Shown: positions 36,688-46,000, counted from the first letter of the stretch. The stretch is DNA of 64,000 nucleotides from Promethearchaeota archaeon (GCA_030599585.1 JAUVNS010000008.1:73628-137627); one strand, 5' to 3'. Notes: generated by a model from the sequence alone, not told the origin. Translations and numbers: made by a program.

Positions 36688-37410
36688 TCATTTTCCTTCT
36701 AGGTATTTTAAAATTTTTAGACTAATATTTTTCTCAGCATCTTTATGTGTTCTAAATATTTCTGATTTTAAGTTATTAGGTAGTTTAATCAGCTCTTTCT
36801 GGTTATTATCAACTATTTCTGGGTTTTTCGCGACCCAATGAGTATCATTATCTGGACCTAGCTTTTCATAATCAAACTTTATCGTAGGTGTTATCTTGAA
36901 TTTATTCTGTAAATATTCTAGAAGCTGGTTTTTGTATAAGTGTGGTGATTCCTTTATTAACAATTCCCAATCAGTTATAAATCTATCAATAATTATTTTT
37001 TCAACAACTTGTAAATTATTCCCTGAATCGATAAAAATCGCTCCACATATCGCTTCGAATATGTCTGCAAGTATCGAACTGTCTTTTACTCTTTGCTTTT
37101 TTGAGGAAAAAATGTATTTCCACAATTCCATTCCCATCGCTATTTTATGAAAAGTTTGATTATCCTCTAAGCGTAGTTTAGTTTTAGTTAAGTTGCCAGG
37201 GTCAATTTCACCTTTACTATAGAGCTTCAAACTAAAGAGTAATTTGATTACAGCATCTCCAAGTGTTTCGAGGATCTGATAAGAAGAAGTGTTATTTTCG
37301 TTAGCAAATTGGGATGTAGTTAAGGCTTGAAGCAGTATTTCTGGTTTATTAAAACGATAATTTATAAAATCTTGAAATTGATTTAGTATCTTTTCTGTAA
37401 TCTTATTCAT
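36688..37410 (-). CDS. rnc: Ribonuclease III
   Basis: 240 residues. The endonuclease domain has the signature YQILETLGDAVIKLLFS and the second acidic site ADIFEAICGAIFIDSG, both with the catalytic Glu/Asp residues. The C-terminal 80 residues fit a double-stranded RNA-binding domain: YKNQLLEYLQNKFKITPTIKFDYEKLG, ending KDAEKNISLKILKYL. The order and length are those of bacterial RNase III. The enzyme cuts dsRNA in rRNA and mRNA processing. Most archaea lack it, so its presence is worth noting. Monocistronic by layout. Confidence 0.88.
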   Translation of the reverse strand: MNKITEKILNQFQDFINYRFNKPEILLQALTTSQFANENNTSSYQILETLGDAVIKLLFSLKLYSKGEIDPGNLTKTKLRLEDNQTFHKIAMGMELWKYIFSSKKQRVKDSSILADIFEAICGAIFIDSGNNLQVVEKIIIDRFITDWELLIKESPHLYKNQLLEYLQNKFKITPTIKFDYEKLGPDNDTHWVAKNPEIVDNNQKELIKLPNNLKSEIFRTHKDAEKNISLKILKYLEGK

Positions 37411-37464
37411 ACTTATATAAAATGAAGGGATAAATTTAAAAATTTAAATAAAGTTAGTTAGTAT

Positions 37465-37896
37465 ATGGAGCGAGAAAACATATTAAAAGCTCTTTCACTT
37501 ATAGAAGACTTCGAGCAAAAAAATGTAGAAATAGATGAAATTCTTTCAAACTTGCCGATATTCTCTCGTATTGAACTTCTTCAGGAGATCACTCGAGATA
37601 TTATTGAACAGAATAGTATTATTAAAGAACATGGATTTCCTAAGGAAAATATCTGTGATCCCGAATCGTCAAATCAAGAGGTCTCATCAATAAATATATT
37701 AATTGATAATCTCGTTTCAACTATTCAAAAAAACCCTTCCAAGAAAGTGCTCTATTTAAGGTTATTCCTTGATAAATTTAAAGATATTTCTGATCAAGAT
37801 AAAAATGTTGTTATTCAGTCTATAAAAGATGAAGATTCTAAAGGTTTAAAAGAAAAAATATTATCTATTTTAAAAGTATTCAAATTGGAAGGATGA
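37465..37896 (+). CDS. Small helical hypothetical protein
   Basis: 143 residues, charged and probably all helical (ILKALSLIEDFEQKNVEIDEIL, IELLQEITRDIIEQNSII). It contains no cysteine cluster, membrane segment or known motif. It is divergent from the RNase III gene with a 54-nt gap. The even codon usage and the short gap support a real gene. I do not recognise it. Confidence 0.65.
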   Translation: MERENILKALSLIEDFEQKNVEIDEILSNLPIFSRIELLQEITRDIIEQNSIIKEHGFPKENICDPESSNQEVSSINILIDNLVSTIQKNPSKKVLYLRLFLDKFKDISDQDKNVVIQSIKDEDSKGLKEKILSILKVFKLEG

Positions 37897-37963
37897 ATAG
37901 AAAAAAATAGATTTTATATGTTATCGATTTTAATTACTATACCCTGTTTGAACTTGTCTTATC

Positions 37964-38377
37964 CTATGCAGGTTCAACTTCATATTCAAACAGTTTCATT
38001 AAAATTAGAACATTTTTAATACTTTTTATTTTGATCCGGAAAGTGATGACTTTCCAAATAATTGATCCTATTGAAATATCATCCCCTCCCAAGATGTCTG
38101 CAAACACATTGGTTTTTGTTTCTATAAAACCATCCCAACCGAGAGCTTTTTTCGATATGCTCGATTTTGGGTTGTTTTCAATGCCCTCAACATAGATTTT
38201 ACCCTTTTCTATCACTAGAAGGGCAGCTTGTTTTCCATCTTTGGGGTTTAAAAGAATTTTGATTAAAGAATCCTTATAATCTTCTTTAAATTGCTCGATT
38301 GTGTTAAGAACTTCTACTTCTTTAGCCACAACCTTAGCTATTCCTTTTAACCGCTTCTTTTTTTCTTCTTCATTCAT
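37964..38377 (-). CDS. SCP2-like small protein (tentative)
   Basis: 137 residues. The arrangement of strands and turns, AALLVIEKGKIYVEGIENN followed by GWDGFIETKTNVFADILGGDDISIGSIIW and IKSIKNVLILMKLFEYEV, resembles the sterol-carrier-protein-2 fold, in which a bound lipid lies under the central sheet. No peroxisomal-type tail is present. The similarity is weak and only at pattern level. Alone in its surroundings, 130 nt from the small helical gene. Confidence 0.45.
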   Translation of the reverse strand: MNEEEKKKRLKGIAKVVAKEVEVLNTIEQFKEDYKDSLIKILLNPKDGKQAALLVIEKGKIYVEGIENNPKSSISKKALGWDGFIETKTNVFADILGGDDISIGSIIWKVITFRIKIKSIKNVLILMKLFEYEVEPA

Positions 38378-38535
38378 AGCTAATCATTTTTACATTAATG
38401 TAAAATAGCGATACCTTAATTTCCTATCCTAATAAGTCTAATAATAGTAAAATATCTATAAAATTGTCTTTTTTAATGTTTAAATCTAAGAAGAAGAATG
38501 ATTCTCATTCGGAGAGATGTTATCGCTCCGTGAGG

Positions 38536-38790
38536 TTAATAACTCTCAGCACCACCAGCATCAAAGAATTCTTCAAAAGCTTTTCTATCCTGGGCAGAAA
38601 TTTTGGTATTACCCATAGTTTCTTTTACAACTATAGGAGCCGACTCCTTCTCGTCGTGTCTGATTTTTTTAACTATCTTAAAATCATCTGGTTCGGCTTC
38701 TAAATCGAATTCTTTATCGCAAGCTTTGCAATATAATTTATTGTTTTTTGTCGGAATGATGAAATTATCACAATCTGGGCAGAACTTCAT
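38536..38790 (-). CDS. TFS/RPB9-type N-terminal zinc ribbon protein lacking the second ribbon
   Basis: 84 residues from ATG 38790. MKFCPDCDNFIIPTKNNKLYCKACDKEF is the first zinc ribbon of archaeal TFS/RPB9. The usual second ribbon, with the DE dipeptide that stimulates transcript cleavage, is absent; the chain ends KAFEEFFDAGGAESY. The track adds 25 residues from a TTG at 38865, which has a TATA-like ATTTATAAATG 24 nt upstream, so a leaderless TTG start is possible. The loss of the second ribbon means it is unlikely to rescue arrested polymerase; it may still bind RNA polymerase. Confidence 0.7.
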   Translation of the reverse strand: MKFCPDCDNFIIPTKNNKLYCKACDKEFDLEAEPDDFKIVKKIRHDEKESAPIVVKETMGNTKISAQDRKAFEEFFDAGGAESY

Positions 38791-39124
38791 GGTTTCGATT
38801 ATCACTAATTTTTCGTTTTTTACTTTTTTAATCCTTAAGTGTCTTGTATAATCTTCTATCGTCAATTAATATGTAAAATAGTTAACATTTATAAATTTAA
38901 TGGCGTCCAATGAGAAAAGTTGAGTTCAGATATTTAAACATTTCTATTACGTTATTATTGTATAACAAATGAAAAGGTTAGGATAGTTTAATTTATACAA
39001 GTGAAGGGTATGAGAAGTTATATGTTTATATTCAATCGATTTAAATTTAGCAAAAATACATATTTAATTAAAAAGTAATATTAAATTTTCTCAGCAAATG
39101 TAATTTTTAAGTGAGTTTTATACA

Positions 39125-39859
39125 ATGAGCCATTCGAAAAATCAAATTTTAATTATGGGACATCGTGGAGCAAGTATAATTGTTCCCGAAAATACTTTAA
39201 AAGCTTTTGAAAAAGCTATTGATCTTAAAGCGGATTTTATTGAGTTTGATGTTCAAGAAACCCTTGATGGAGAGTTGGTGATAACTCACGACGAAGATAT
39301 TAAAAGAATAACTGGTCAGGATGGAATAATCTCTAAAATGACTCTCAATGAATTAAAAATGTTGGATTTTGGTGAAGGTGAAAAGATTCCTACATTGGAA
39401 GAATTAGTTAAATTAACAAAAAATAGGATTAAATTAAATTGTGAAATCAAGGTTAAAGGAATAACTGAAAAGGTGATAAAAATTTTTCGAAAATGGGATA
39501 TTCTCAACACAACTATAGTGAGTTCTTTTATCCATGAAGAACTCTTGGCTATTCAAAAATTAGCACCTTCGGTAAGATTAGCGTCACTTGAACCAACTCC
39601 CGGGACAATAAAAATCGATTGGGTTAGAAAGAAGGAGATGATCGAATACTGTATTAACAATAAATTTTACGCAATAAATCCAATTGTTATGATGGTAGAT
39701 CAGCAGTTCATTGATTATGCCCATGCGAATGATATTAAGGTCTTTCCTTGGACAGTTGATTCGAGAATATCTATAAAAAAACTCATAAGACTGGGTGCTG
39801 ATGGGATAATAACTAATGATATCACTAAAGTAAAAGATATTATTAAATCATTTTCTTAA
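39125..39859 (+). CDS. Glycerophosphodiester phosphodiesterase
   Basis: 244 residues. GDPD motifs are complete: MGHRGASIIVPENTLKAFEKAI, ADFIEFDVQETLDGELVITHDEDIKRITG and, near the end, VFPWTVDSRISIKKLIRLGADGIITND. His-Arg and the Glu-x-Asp and His-Asp pairs bind the metal and phosphate. It cleaves glycerophosphodiesters to glycerol-3-phosphate (or -1-phosphate) and an alcohol. No signal peptide, so cytoplasmic. A paralogue follows in tandem. Confidence 0.93.
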   Translation: MSHSKNQILIMGHRGASIIVPENTLKAFEKAIDLKADFIEFDVQETLDGELVITHDEDIKRITGQDGIISKMTLNELKMLDFGEGEKIPTLEELVKLTKNRIKLNCEIKVKGITEKVIKIFRKWDILNTTIVSSFIHEELLAIQKLAPSVRLASLEPTPGTIKIDWVRKKEMIEYCINNKFYAINPIVMMVDQQFIDYAHANDIKVFPWTVDSRISIKKLIRLGADGIITNDITKVKDIIKSFS

Positions 39860-39907
39860 AAATTAAGATTAGAAGAGGTAATACTCACGAAAGAAAAAAA
39901 TGTTGAT

Positions 39908-40606
39908 GTGCTTGTAATCGGACACAAGGGCGCGAGCTCAATAGCTCCAGAAAACACATTAAAAGCATTTCAGAAAGCTATTGAATTACATGCGGATTAT
40001 GTGGAATTTGACTCACATTTAACTAAAGATGGTGAAATTGTCATCATTCATGATGCGGATACGTTTAGTTTAACTGGAGTCCATGGTTTGATTAGGGATA
40101 AAACCTTAAAAGAAGTAAAGAAGTTAAATGCGGGTGAAGGCGAGCGAATACCCACGTTACAGGAACTCGTAGCTATTGCTAAAGGCAAAATTGGGCTCCA
40201 ATTGGAAATAAAATCTACAGGACTCCTTGAAAGGATGGTAAAAATTTTAAGAAAAGAAAATTTAATTCAAAATTCTATTGTTAGCTGTTTTATGTTTGAT
40301 GAACTTTTAAAATTAAAGGAAATCGAGCCGAAATTAAAAATAGGTTTCTTACTACCAGCTGAATTAGTGCGATCACGAATAATAAAAAGAAAAATTTTAA
40401 AATGTGAAAAAGAGGGTTTTTATGCCATCCATCCACATTTTAATACAGTTGATAAAGAGATTGTTGATTTTGCTCATACAAACGGTCTTAAAGTTAATGT
40501 ATGGACTGTAAACGATCGTAATTCTATGAAAAAATTAATCCAAATGGGCGTTGATGGGATAATTACTGATGATATTTCGCTCGCTCTTAAAACAATCAGT
40601 TCATAA
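39908..40606 (+). CDS. Glycerophosphodiester phosphodiesterase, tandem paralogue
   Basis: 232 residues from GTG 39908. The GDPD motifs IGHKGASSIAPENTLKAFQKAI, ADYVEFDSHLTKDGEIVIIHDAD and VWTVNDRNSMKKLIQMGVDGIITDD are intact, with Lys replacing the usual Arg of GHRGA. The start is odd: GAGGT at 39875-39879 is 7 nt before an in-frame ACG (39887), and translation from there would give a seven-residue N-terminal extension like the first paralogue's. It lies 48 nt after its neighbour, so they are one operon and arose by duplication. Confidence 0.9.
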   Translation: MLVIGHKGASSIAPENTLKAFQKAIELHADYVEFDSHLTKDGEIVIIHDADTFSLTGVHGLIRDKTLKEVKKLNAGEGERIPTLQELVAIAKGKIGLQLEIKSTGLLERMVKILRKENLIQNSIVSCFMFDELLKLKEIEPKLKIGFLLPAELVRSRIIKRKILKCEKEGFYAIHPHFNTVDKEIVDFAHTNGLKVNVWTVNDRNSMKKLIQMGVDGIITDDISLALKTISS

Positions 40607-40701
40607 AATTATATTAACAACTGAAGTAAACACAATAAAATATTTTAGTCAAGTTCTATTATATTTGTTAATAATTATTACGAATTTTTCTTAGTTTAAC
40701 A

Positions 40702-42189
40702 ATGTCTTCATTACAAAAATCATCTATAGATTTTAAACGATTATTCTTTCCAAGAGCTATCGGTATTATTGGAGCAAGTCATCATCCTGCAGGTGGTGGT
40801 TTTTTTGTTCGATCATTGAAAGGTAAATTCAAAGGAACAACCTATTTATTTAATCCAAGATTAGCTGGAAAAACATTACATGGTCAGAAAGTTTACTCAT
40901 CAATCCTGGAAATTTCTGAACCAATAGATTATGTTATTATTGCGGTTCCTGCACGCCTGGTTCCAAAAGTTTTAGATGAAGTAGGTCAAAAGTCCGTTCC
41001 CTTTTGCACAATTTTCTCTTCAGGATTCCGCGAAGTTGGTAACGAGGATTTAGAAAAAATAACTCTTGAAACAGCTCGTAAACATAAAATACGTATCATT
41101 GGCCCAAATTGTATTGGTGTATATAATCCGAAAGGTGGATTATTTTTTGCTTACGAACAATCCCGTAAGTATGGAAATTTCGGAGGAATTTTTCAATCAG
41201 GAGGAATTGCTCAAAATATATCCCAACTCATAGTATCTTATGGCTTGTATGCATCTAAATTCGTCTCTATAGGGAATTCCCTCGACTTATCTCCAGTTGA
41301 ATTTTTAGAATATTTCTTAAAAGACGAGTATACAAAAATTATTGGCTTATACATTGAGAGTCTAAGGAATATTGAACAAGGAAGAAAATTTATGGATATT
41401 GTTAAAGAGTGTAATTTAAACCGTAAACCTATTATTCTTTGGCGGGCAGGATACGGAGAAGCAACTAAAAAAGCGATATTATCTCACACAGGAGGTTTGG
41501 CGGGTAACAACGAAATTTGGAAGGCTGTAGGAAAACAAACTGGGAGTTGCATAGTAAATAACTCAAATGAACTTGCTGCGTTAGCATCTGCTTTTAATTT
41601 AACTCGTTTACCTAATTCACGAAATGTTGGCGTGATTGGTATTGGTGGGGGTTCAACAATAGAAGCGATAGATATTCTAGAAAAGTACAACCTAACAATT
41701 CCTCAATTATCAGAGAAAAGTATTAGTAAAATGAAAAGATTCGTCCCTGATGTAAACACTAACTTATCAAATCCCATAGATCTAGGTGGGATGGGAATTC
41801 AACCCAATATCTACTATCGTACGATATTAGCGCTTGATAAAGATCCTAACATTTCTTCTATTATTTTTATTAAAGATCCCGAGAGATTTGGAGGATTTTC
41901 TGACTTAATGGAAGAATTAGGCTACGGAGCATTAGATCTAAATAAAGAATTTATCCGATACATATCAAAAGCGAAGAGTGTATGTACAAAACCTATGTAT
42001 TGCGTCATGCTGAAAATCAACGAGGGATTTGAAGAGTATAAAAGTAGATACAAATTCAAGCTAAAATTACTTAATCGAAATGTTCCAGTATTTGAATCCT
42101 TAGATCTCGCAGGAACTGTTTTGGATAAACTAAATTCGTATCGAGAATTCTTACAAAAGCATAAAAAATATCCAAAAAGCAAAGATTAA
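40702..42189 (+). CDS. ADP-forming acyl-CoA synthetase, alpha subunit
   Basis: 495 residues. The N-terminal CoA-binding domain begins RAIGIIGASHHPAGGGF, followed by IIGPNCIGVYNP and the succinyl-CoA-ligase-like domain SIGNSLDLSPVEFLEYF. The phosphohistidine segment is LSHTGGLAGNNEIW. This is the alpha (CoA-ligase) part of ADP-forming acetyl/acyl-CoA synthetases, which conserve energy as ATP when acyl-CoA is converted to acid. The ATP-grasp beta part is not fused here and is not in the window. The acyl substrate is unknown. Confidence 0.9.
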   Translation: MSSLQKSSIDFKRLFFPRAIGIIGASHHPAGGGFFVRSLKGKFKGTTYLFNPRLAGKTLHGQKVYSSILEISEPIDYVIIAVPARLVPKVLDEVGQKSVPFCTIFSSGFREVGNEDLEKITLETARKHKIRIIGPNCIGVYNPKGGLFFAYEQSRKYGNFGGIFQSGGIAQNISQLIVSYGLYASKFVSIGNSLDLSPVEFLEYFLKDEYTKIIGLYIESLRNIEQGRKFMDIVKECNLNRKPIILWRAGYGEATKKAILSHTGGLAGNNEIWKAVGKQTGSCIVNNSNELAALASAFNLTRLPNSRNVGVIGIGGGSTIEAIDILEKYNLTIPQLSEKSISKMKRFVPDVNTNLSNPIDLGGMGIQPNIYYRTILALDKDPNISSIIFIKDPERFGGFSDLMEELGYGALDLNKEFIRYISKAKSVCTKPMYCVMLKINEGFEEYKSRYKFKLKLLNRNVPVFESLDLAGTVLDKLNSYREFLQKHKKYPKSKD

Positions 42190-42261
42190 AATCGTATATT
42201 AAAGTTTTATCACGCATACTATTAATTTAACCGTTTTTTAAATTTCCTTTCAGGAATCTTT

Positions 42262-43065
42262 TCATTTATCAATGTGGCTCGTTTCTATAGGACGACCGGG
42301 ACTTCCTTGGTAATAGAATTTTCCCGGTTTACCTCGCCAATTTTTATGCAATACTGTGTTTGGAAAAATTACATTGTTATCAGTGGTTACAGCATTTGGA
42401 CCCATTATAATTCCGGGATACAAAGTCGTGTTTTTTCCCATTGTTATTTTCATCATGCTAATTTTCCCAAATATTGTATTTACAGCGTGACTTGAGAGAG
42501 CAGATGTAGGGTATACGAACACATTATCTCCTAATTCTGTAAATTCTAATCCTACGTAAGAGTCGCAATAAATAACATTCTTCCCTAGGTTATTGTGGCT
42601 TACTCTACGCAAAACTCTATTAACGAGCCATGGGAAGGGAGATTTCGAAGTCAACCACATCGGAAATTTAATGATAAATCCTCGCTTATGATAGTATTTC
42701 ATCATTTTACCCTCCTTACTATTTTCATCTTCTAAGACTCTTTTAAACACACCTTCAGCAGGAGGAGATTTTTTATTCCATCTTCGCACCCATAACGCTG
42801 TAAACTCAATTAAAAGAATAAGGTAAACGAAATAAAGAAAAAAAAGAAATCCCGGGAGTATTAATAAATGAATATCTAAAGGAATTGAGAGTGGAATTAT
42901 AAAACAATACTCAAATAACAAAAAAAGCCCTAAACAGATGTAGAGAGGAACTAAAAAACTTATGAAATTTATTTTAAAAAAGTCCAGAACGGGAAGCTCT
43001 ACTACTTTATCCTTTTTCTGTTCAAATTCAGAATTTGTTTTTCCTACTCCTTTCTCATCGTTCAT
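42262..43065 (-). CDS. Membrane-anchored left-handed beta-helix protein
   Basis: 267 residues. Two N-terminal membrane segments (FLVPLYICLGLFLLFEYCFIIPL and a following hydrophobic stretch of about 20 residues) are followed by a hexapeptide-repeat region (LGKNVIYCDSYVGLEFTELGDNVFVYPTSAL, MGKNTTLYPGIIMGPNAV). The layout resembles the membrane-plus-LbH terminal domain of polyamino-acid and NRPS-like enzymes, here as a free protein. An acyl- or aminoacyltransferase role is possible. No adenylation domain is near. Confidence 0.65.
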   Translation of the reverse strand: MNDEKGVGKTNSEFEQKKDKVVELPVLDFFKINFISFLVPLYICLGLFLLFEYCFIIPLSIPLDIHLLILPGFLFFLYFVYLILLIEFTALWVRRWNKKSPPAEGVFKRVLEDENSKEGKMMKYYHKRGFIIKFPMWLTSKSPFPWLVNRVLRRVSHNNLGKNVIYCDSYVGLEFTELGDNVFVYPTSALSSHAVNTIFGKISMMKITMGKNTTLYPGIIMGPNAVTTDNNVIFPNTVLHKNWRGKPGKFYYQGSPGRPIETSHIDK

Positions 43066-43159
43066 ATTATAATTATTACTAAAATCTTATAAAAAATTAT
43101 TTACGTTAAATAAAACAGAAAGGAATTTGCTCAACAAATTAAAAAAAAAAATTCAAAAA

Positions 43160-44449
43160 TTAGATTTCTTGCGTTTCTACTTCTATTACCTCTTGTGTCG
43201 ACACAACTTCTATCTCTGGTTCTTGTGGACGATCTAAATATCTTATCTTAGTGAAAAACCATAAAAAAATTGGATTTATGATTCCTATTATAGCACTAAC
43301 GAGTAAGAGATTCACAACACCCATTACACCCGCGAGCGGTCCAACTAATAACGCACCAATAGGTGCAATTGCCATAGATACTGTGTGATCAATTGACATA
43401 ACGCGCCCTATTTTATCGGATGGGACAACGGTCTGCAAAATCGTTAAGTAAGTAGCAACAGTAATGGGAAAGATAATTGCTCCGAGAAACCCACCTATCA
43501 TCATAAAGTAGAAATTTTGATATGGTGCTAGGATGATCAGTAAATAAAACGTGAAAAAAACCATCTCTCCGATTAAATTGATCTTAATCTTGTTTTTCCA
43601 TTCTTTCTTTATCGATGTAATTAAAGAGCCAATCACATTCCCTACTTGGATTGAACCAAAAAGGAAAGCTAGATGAAACACAGATCCATCGTGTATAATA
43701 TTTATGAAGTAGGGCCACAGCACTCCGAAGGGCCTAAAAATGAAGTTGAATATCATCGCAAAAATGATCATACTTAAAAGACCCGGAATCGCCTTTACAA
43801 TCATAAACCCGTCTTTAAATTCCCCCATAAATGATGTATTCTCAGTAGCTCTAGTTTCTTTAGCATTGAAAGGAATTCTTATCAAGAACAAGGGTACTAA
43901 GGCTATTAGGAAAGTTACACCGTCAATGAGAAATATATAAGTAATTGGGAATAACTCTAACAGTAAAGCTGATAAAATCGGGCCGACCATGAAAATTAAG
44001 CCAGAAAACAAAAAATTTGCTCCGTTAACTCTGCTTATTTTATCTTTGGGAACCATTGAAGGAAGTATCGCGTGGAAAGTAGGGACTTGAAAAGCATAGA
44101 GCGTATTTCGCAATGTATGTATAATCAATATCATCCAAATATGCGTGAATCCAGTAAAAAAAATTAGAAATAAACCAAAAGTCAAGATTGCTTGTAAGGA
44201 ATCCACGGTAAAAATGATGGTTTTACGATTTAGTCGATCGGAAAGTACGCCTGCAAATGGAGTAACAATAACTTGAGGTAGAAAAATCAAGAATGTCGCT
44301 AACGATAGATAAAAAACACTCTGCGTCTCAATTGTGATCCACCAAGTGATAACAAAACCAATAATTCCTGAACCCAATAGCGAAAATTGCTGTCCAGCCA
44401 TAAAATAAAGGTAATGTCTAAACGATTTTTTTGTTCGTAATTCTTCCAT
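43160..44449 (-). CDS. MFS transporter
   Basis: 429 residues with about 12 membrane segments. The loop GVLSDRLNRKTIIF after helix 2 is the MFS motif. The N-terminus GQQFSLLGSGIIGFVITWWI and overall pattern match the enterobactin-exporter/MFS_3 group. Substrate unknown, probably a drug or small-molecule exporter. The C-terminal tail is acidic (EVVSTQEVIEVETQEI). It is divergent from the GNAT-like gene at 44721. Confidence 0.88.
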   Translation of the reverse strand: MEELRTKKSFRHYLYFMAGQQFSLLGSGIIGFVITWWITIETQSVFYLSLATFLIFLPQVIVTPFAGVLSDRLNRKTIIFTVDSLQAILTFGLFLIFFTGFTHIWMILIIHTLRNTLYAFQVPTFHAILPSMVPKDKISRVNGANFLFSGLIFMVGPILSALLLELFPITYIFLIDGVTFLIALVPLFLIRIPFNAKETRATENTSFMGEFKDGFMIVKAIPGLLSMIIFAMIFNFIFRPFGVLWPYFINIIHDGSVFHLAFLFGSIQVGNVIGSLITSIKKEWKNKIKINLIGEMVFFTFYLLIILAPYQNFYFMMIGGFLGAIIFPITVATYLTILQTVVPSDKIGRVMSIDHTVSMAIAPIGALLVGPLAGVMGVVNLLLVSAIIGIINPIFLWFFTKIRYLDRPQEPEIEVVSTQEVIEVETQEI

Positions 44450-44478
44450 TTTTTTATCAAACCTTCAATTCTATTTTC

Positions 44479-44682
44479 TTACAACTTAAAACCTTTTTCT
44501 TTAATACTTGATACCAAAGATTCAATTAATAGTTTCGAATCGTGAAGTTTACGCATAGTTCGAACTACGGGAAAAGAAGCTAATTTAATAAATCTACAAT
44601 TTTGCTCAACTTTCTTCCAAAATCAACTGCAAAATTTTTCCTTTATAAATCATCGTAGCATATTATCTTCCAGATATTCCAT
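44479..44682 (-). pseudogene. Possible degraded 68-codon ORF with two in-frame TGA codons
   Basis: In the gap between the MFS and GNAT genes, one minus-strand frame reads from an ATG at 44682 to a TAA at 44479 with two TGA codons (codons 11 and 20). The downstream part, such as FPVVRTMRKLHDSKLLIESL, looks protein-like. A TATA-like TTTATAAAGG lies inside the frame. It could be a decayed gene end, a 25-aa ORF from the internal ATG at 44556, or chance. I do not claim selenocysteine. Confidence 0.2.
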
Positions 44683-44720
44683 AAATTTAAAAATAAAATA
44701 ATAATAATGTTATGTAGCGT

Positions 44721-45968
44721 ATGGATGACCATTTAACTATATTTTCTAATACGGTTTCAAAATCTAAAGAAGAGATTGTTACACTTGAAGATATTTTTAA
44801 CACTTATCCACATTTAACAGAGATTGATTTGGAACGAGGGCATGAATTCGTAAATTCTGTGAGGAATGGCAAAAAAGTACCATCACTAAAGTTTGCCACT
44901 GAAGAGGATGCTGAGGAAATAACTCAAATATTCAAAGAAGTTTACGATAATACTTACCCTTATAAAAAAATGGAATCCGTGTCAGAAGTTCAGAGAATGA
45001 TAAGTGATCCTAATTATTATTGGATCGTTTTTACGCTTAAACCAGATATTACAGTTGGCTGTATTGGGATTCACTTAAATTTTGAACTTAAAGTAGCAAA
45101 TTTCTTCGGTTTCGCTTTTAGGGAGGGATTTCGACAAAAAGTTGATATAGCTACAGCGAGCTTAGCTTGTATGGTTGCTCCTGTATACAAATTTAGAGAC
45201 AGAATTTTAATTTGGTATGCCGAAATTCGTTCAAGCTTTTCTAGCATTCAATATTTAGCAAAAACAGCAGGACTCCTTCCGATAGCGTTTCTCCCTAATA
45301 AAGATATATTTTTTAACCATCCTGAATCAGAAATCTTGTTTACTATTTACGGAAGGGATGTTTTATTCAAATACCGAAGCTCTAAAAAACCAGAATTAAT
45401 CTCTCAAGCAATTTTTTGTTACTTCCATACATTTCAAAAATATAGTTTAGAATTACCTACCATAAAAAATTACGAAAAAATAGAATCAGAATTGAACAAT
45501 AGTGAAATTGCCCACAATAAAAACCAATTGCGAAAAAGAATTGAAAGAGATGAGTTTGGAAACGAGTTAATCACTTTTTCGATAAAAGGAACAGATTCTT
45601 ACATCCAATTTCAATACTATAAAAATATAAAAATTGCAGAAAAAACTATTTTTAAAGTTTCTAAAGTAGAAGAATTACAATTATTTTTAAGAGAGATTAA
45701 GGCATTTATTATTACATCTAAACTACGGTATTTTGAAGCTTATCTCTCTGCTTATAATTCGGAACATCAAGCTCTCTTTTTTAATGCCGGATTTAAACCA
45801 ACGGGATACATCCCCGCTTTTAAATACAACAGAACTAGGAATGATTTTGAGGACCAAGTGGTGTTTGTACATCACGAAAAAGAATTAGATAAGTACGTTT
45901 ATTTAATTCCCGAAACGGAAGAGTTTCTTAAGTCTATAAAATATTATAAAGAACTACAAAAGATTTAG
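44721..45968 (+). CDS. GNAT-like acetyltransferase, two-domain
   Basis: 415 residues. The segment FATEEDAEEITQIFKEVYDNTYPYK followed by YYWIVFTLKPDITVGCIGIHL has the opening pattern of a GNAT domain, and the C-terminal third (FEAYLSAYNSEHQALFFNAGFKPTGYIPAFKYN) resembles a GNAT end with the usual NAGFKPTGY. A duplicated GNAT layout is likely. No membrane segments. A TATA-like AAATTTAAAAATAAA lies about 27 nt upstream. The next gene encodes a related protein, so the pair may act on one pathway. Substrate unknown. Confidence 0.65.
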   Translation: MDDHLTIFSNTVSKSKEEIVTLEDIFNTYPHLTEIDLERGHEFVNSVRNGKKVPSLKFATEEDAEEITQIFKEVYDNTYPYKKMESVSEVQRMISDPNYYWIVFTLKPDITVGCIGIHLNFELKVANFFGFAFREGFRQKVDIATASLACMVAPVYKFRDRILIWYAEIRSSFSSIQYLAKTAGLLPIAFLPNKDIFFNHPESEILFTIYGRDVLFKYRSSKKPELISQAIFCYFHTFQKYSLELPTIKNYEKIESELNNSEIAHNKNQLRKRIERDEFGNELITFSIKGTDSYIQFQYYKNIKIAEKTIFKVSKVEELQLFLREIKAFIITSKLRYFEAYLSAYNSEHQALFFNAGFKPTGYIPAFKYNRTRNDFEDQVVFVHHEKELDKYVYLIPETEEFLKSIKYYKELQKI

Positions 45969-46000
45969 AGTCTACATATTGGACACTTACTATTTTTAGG

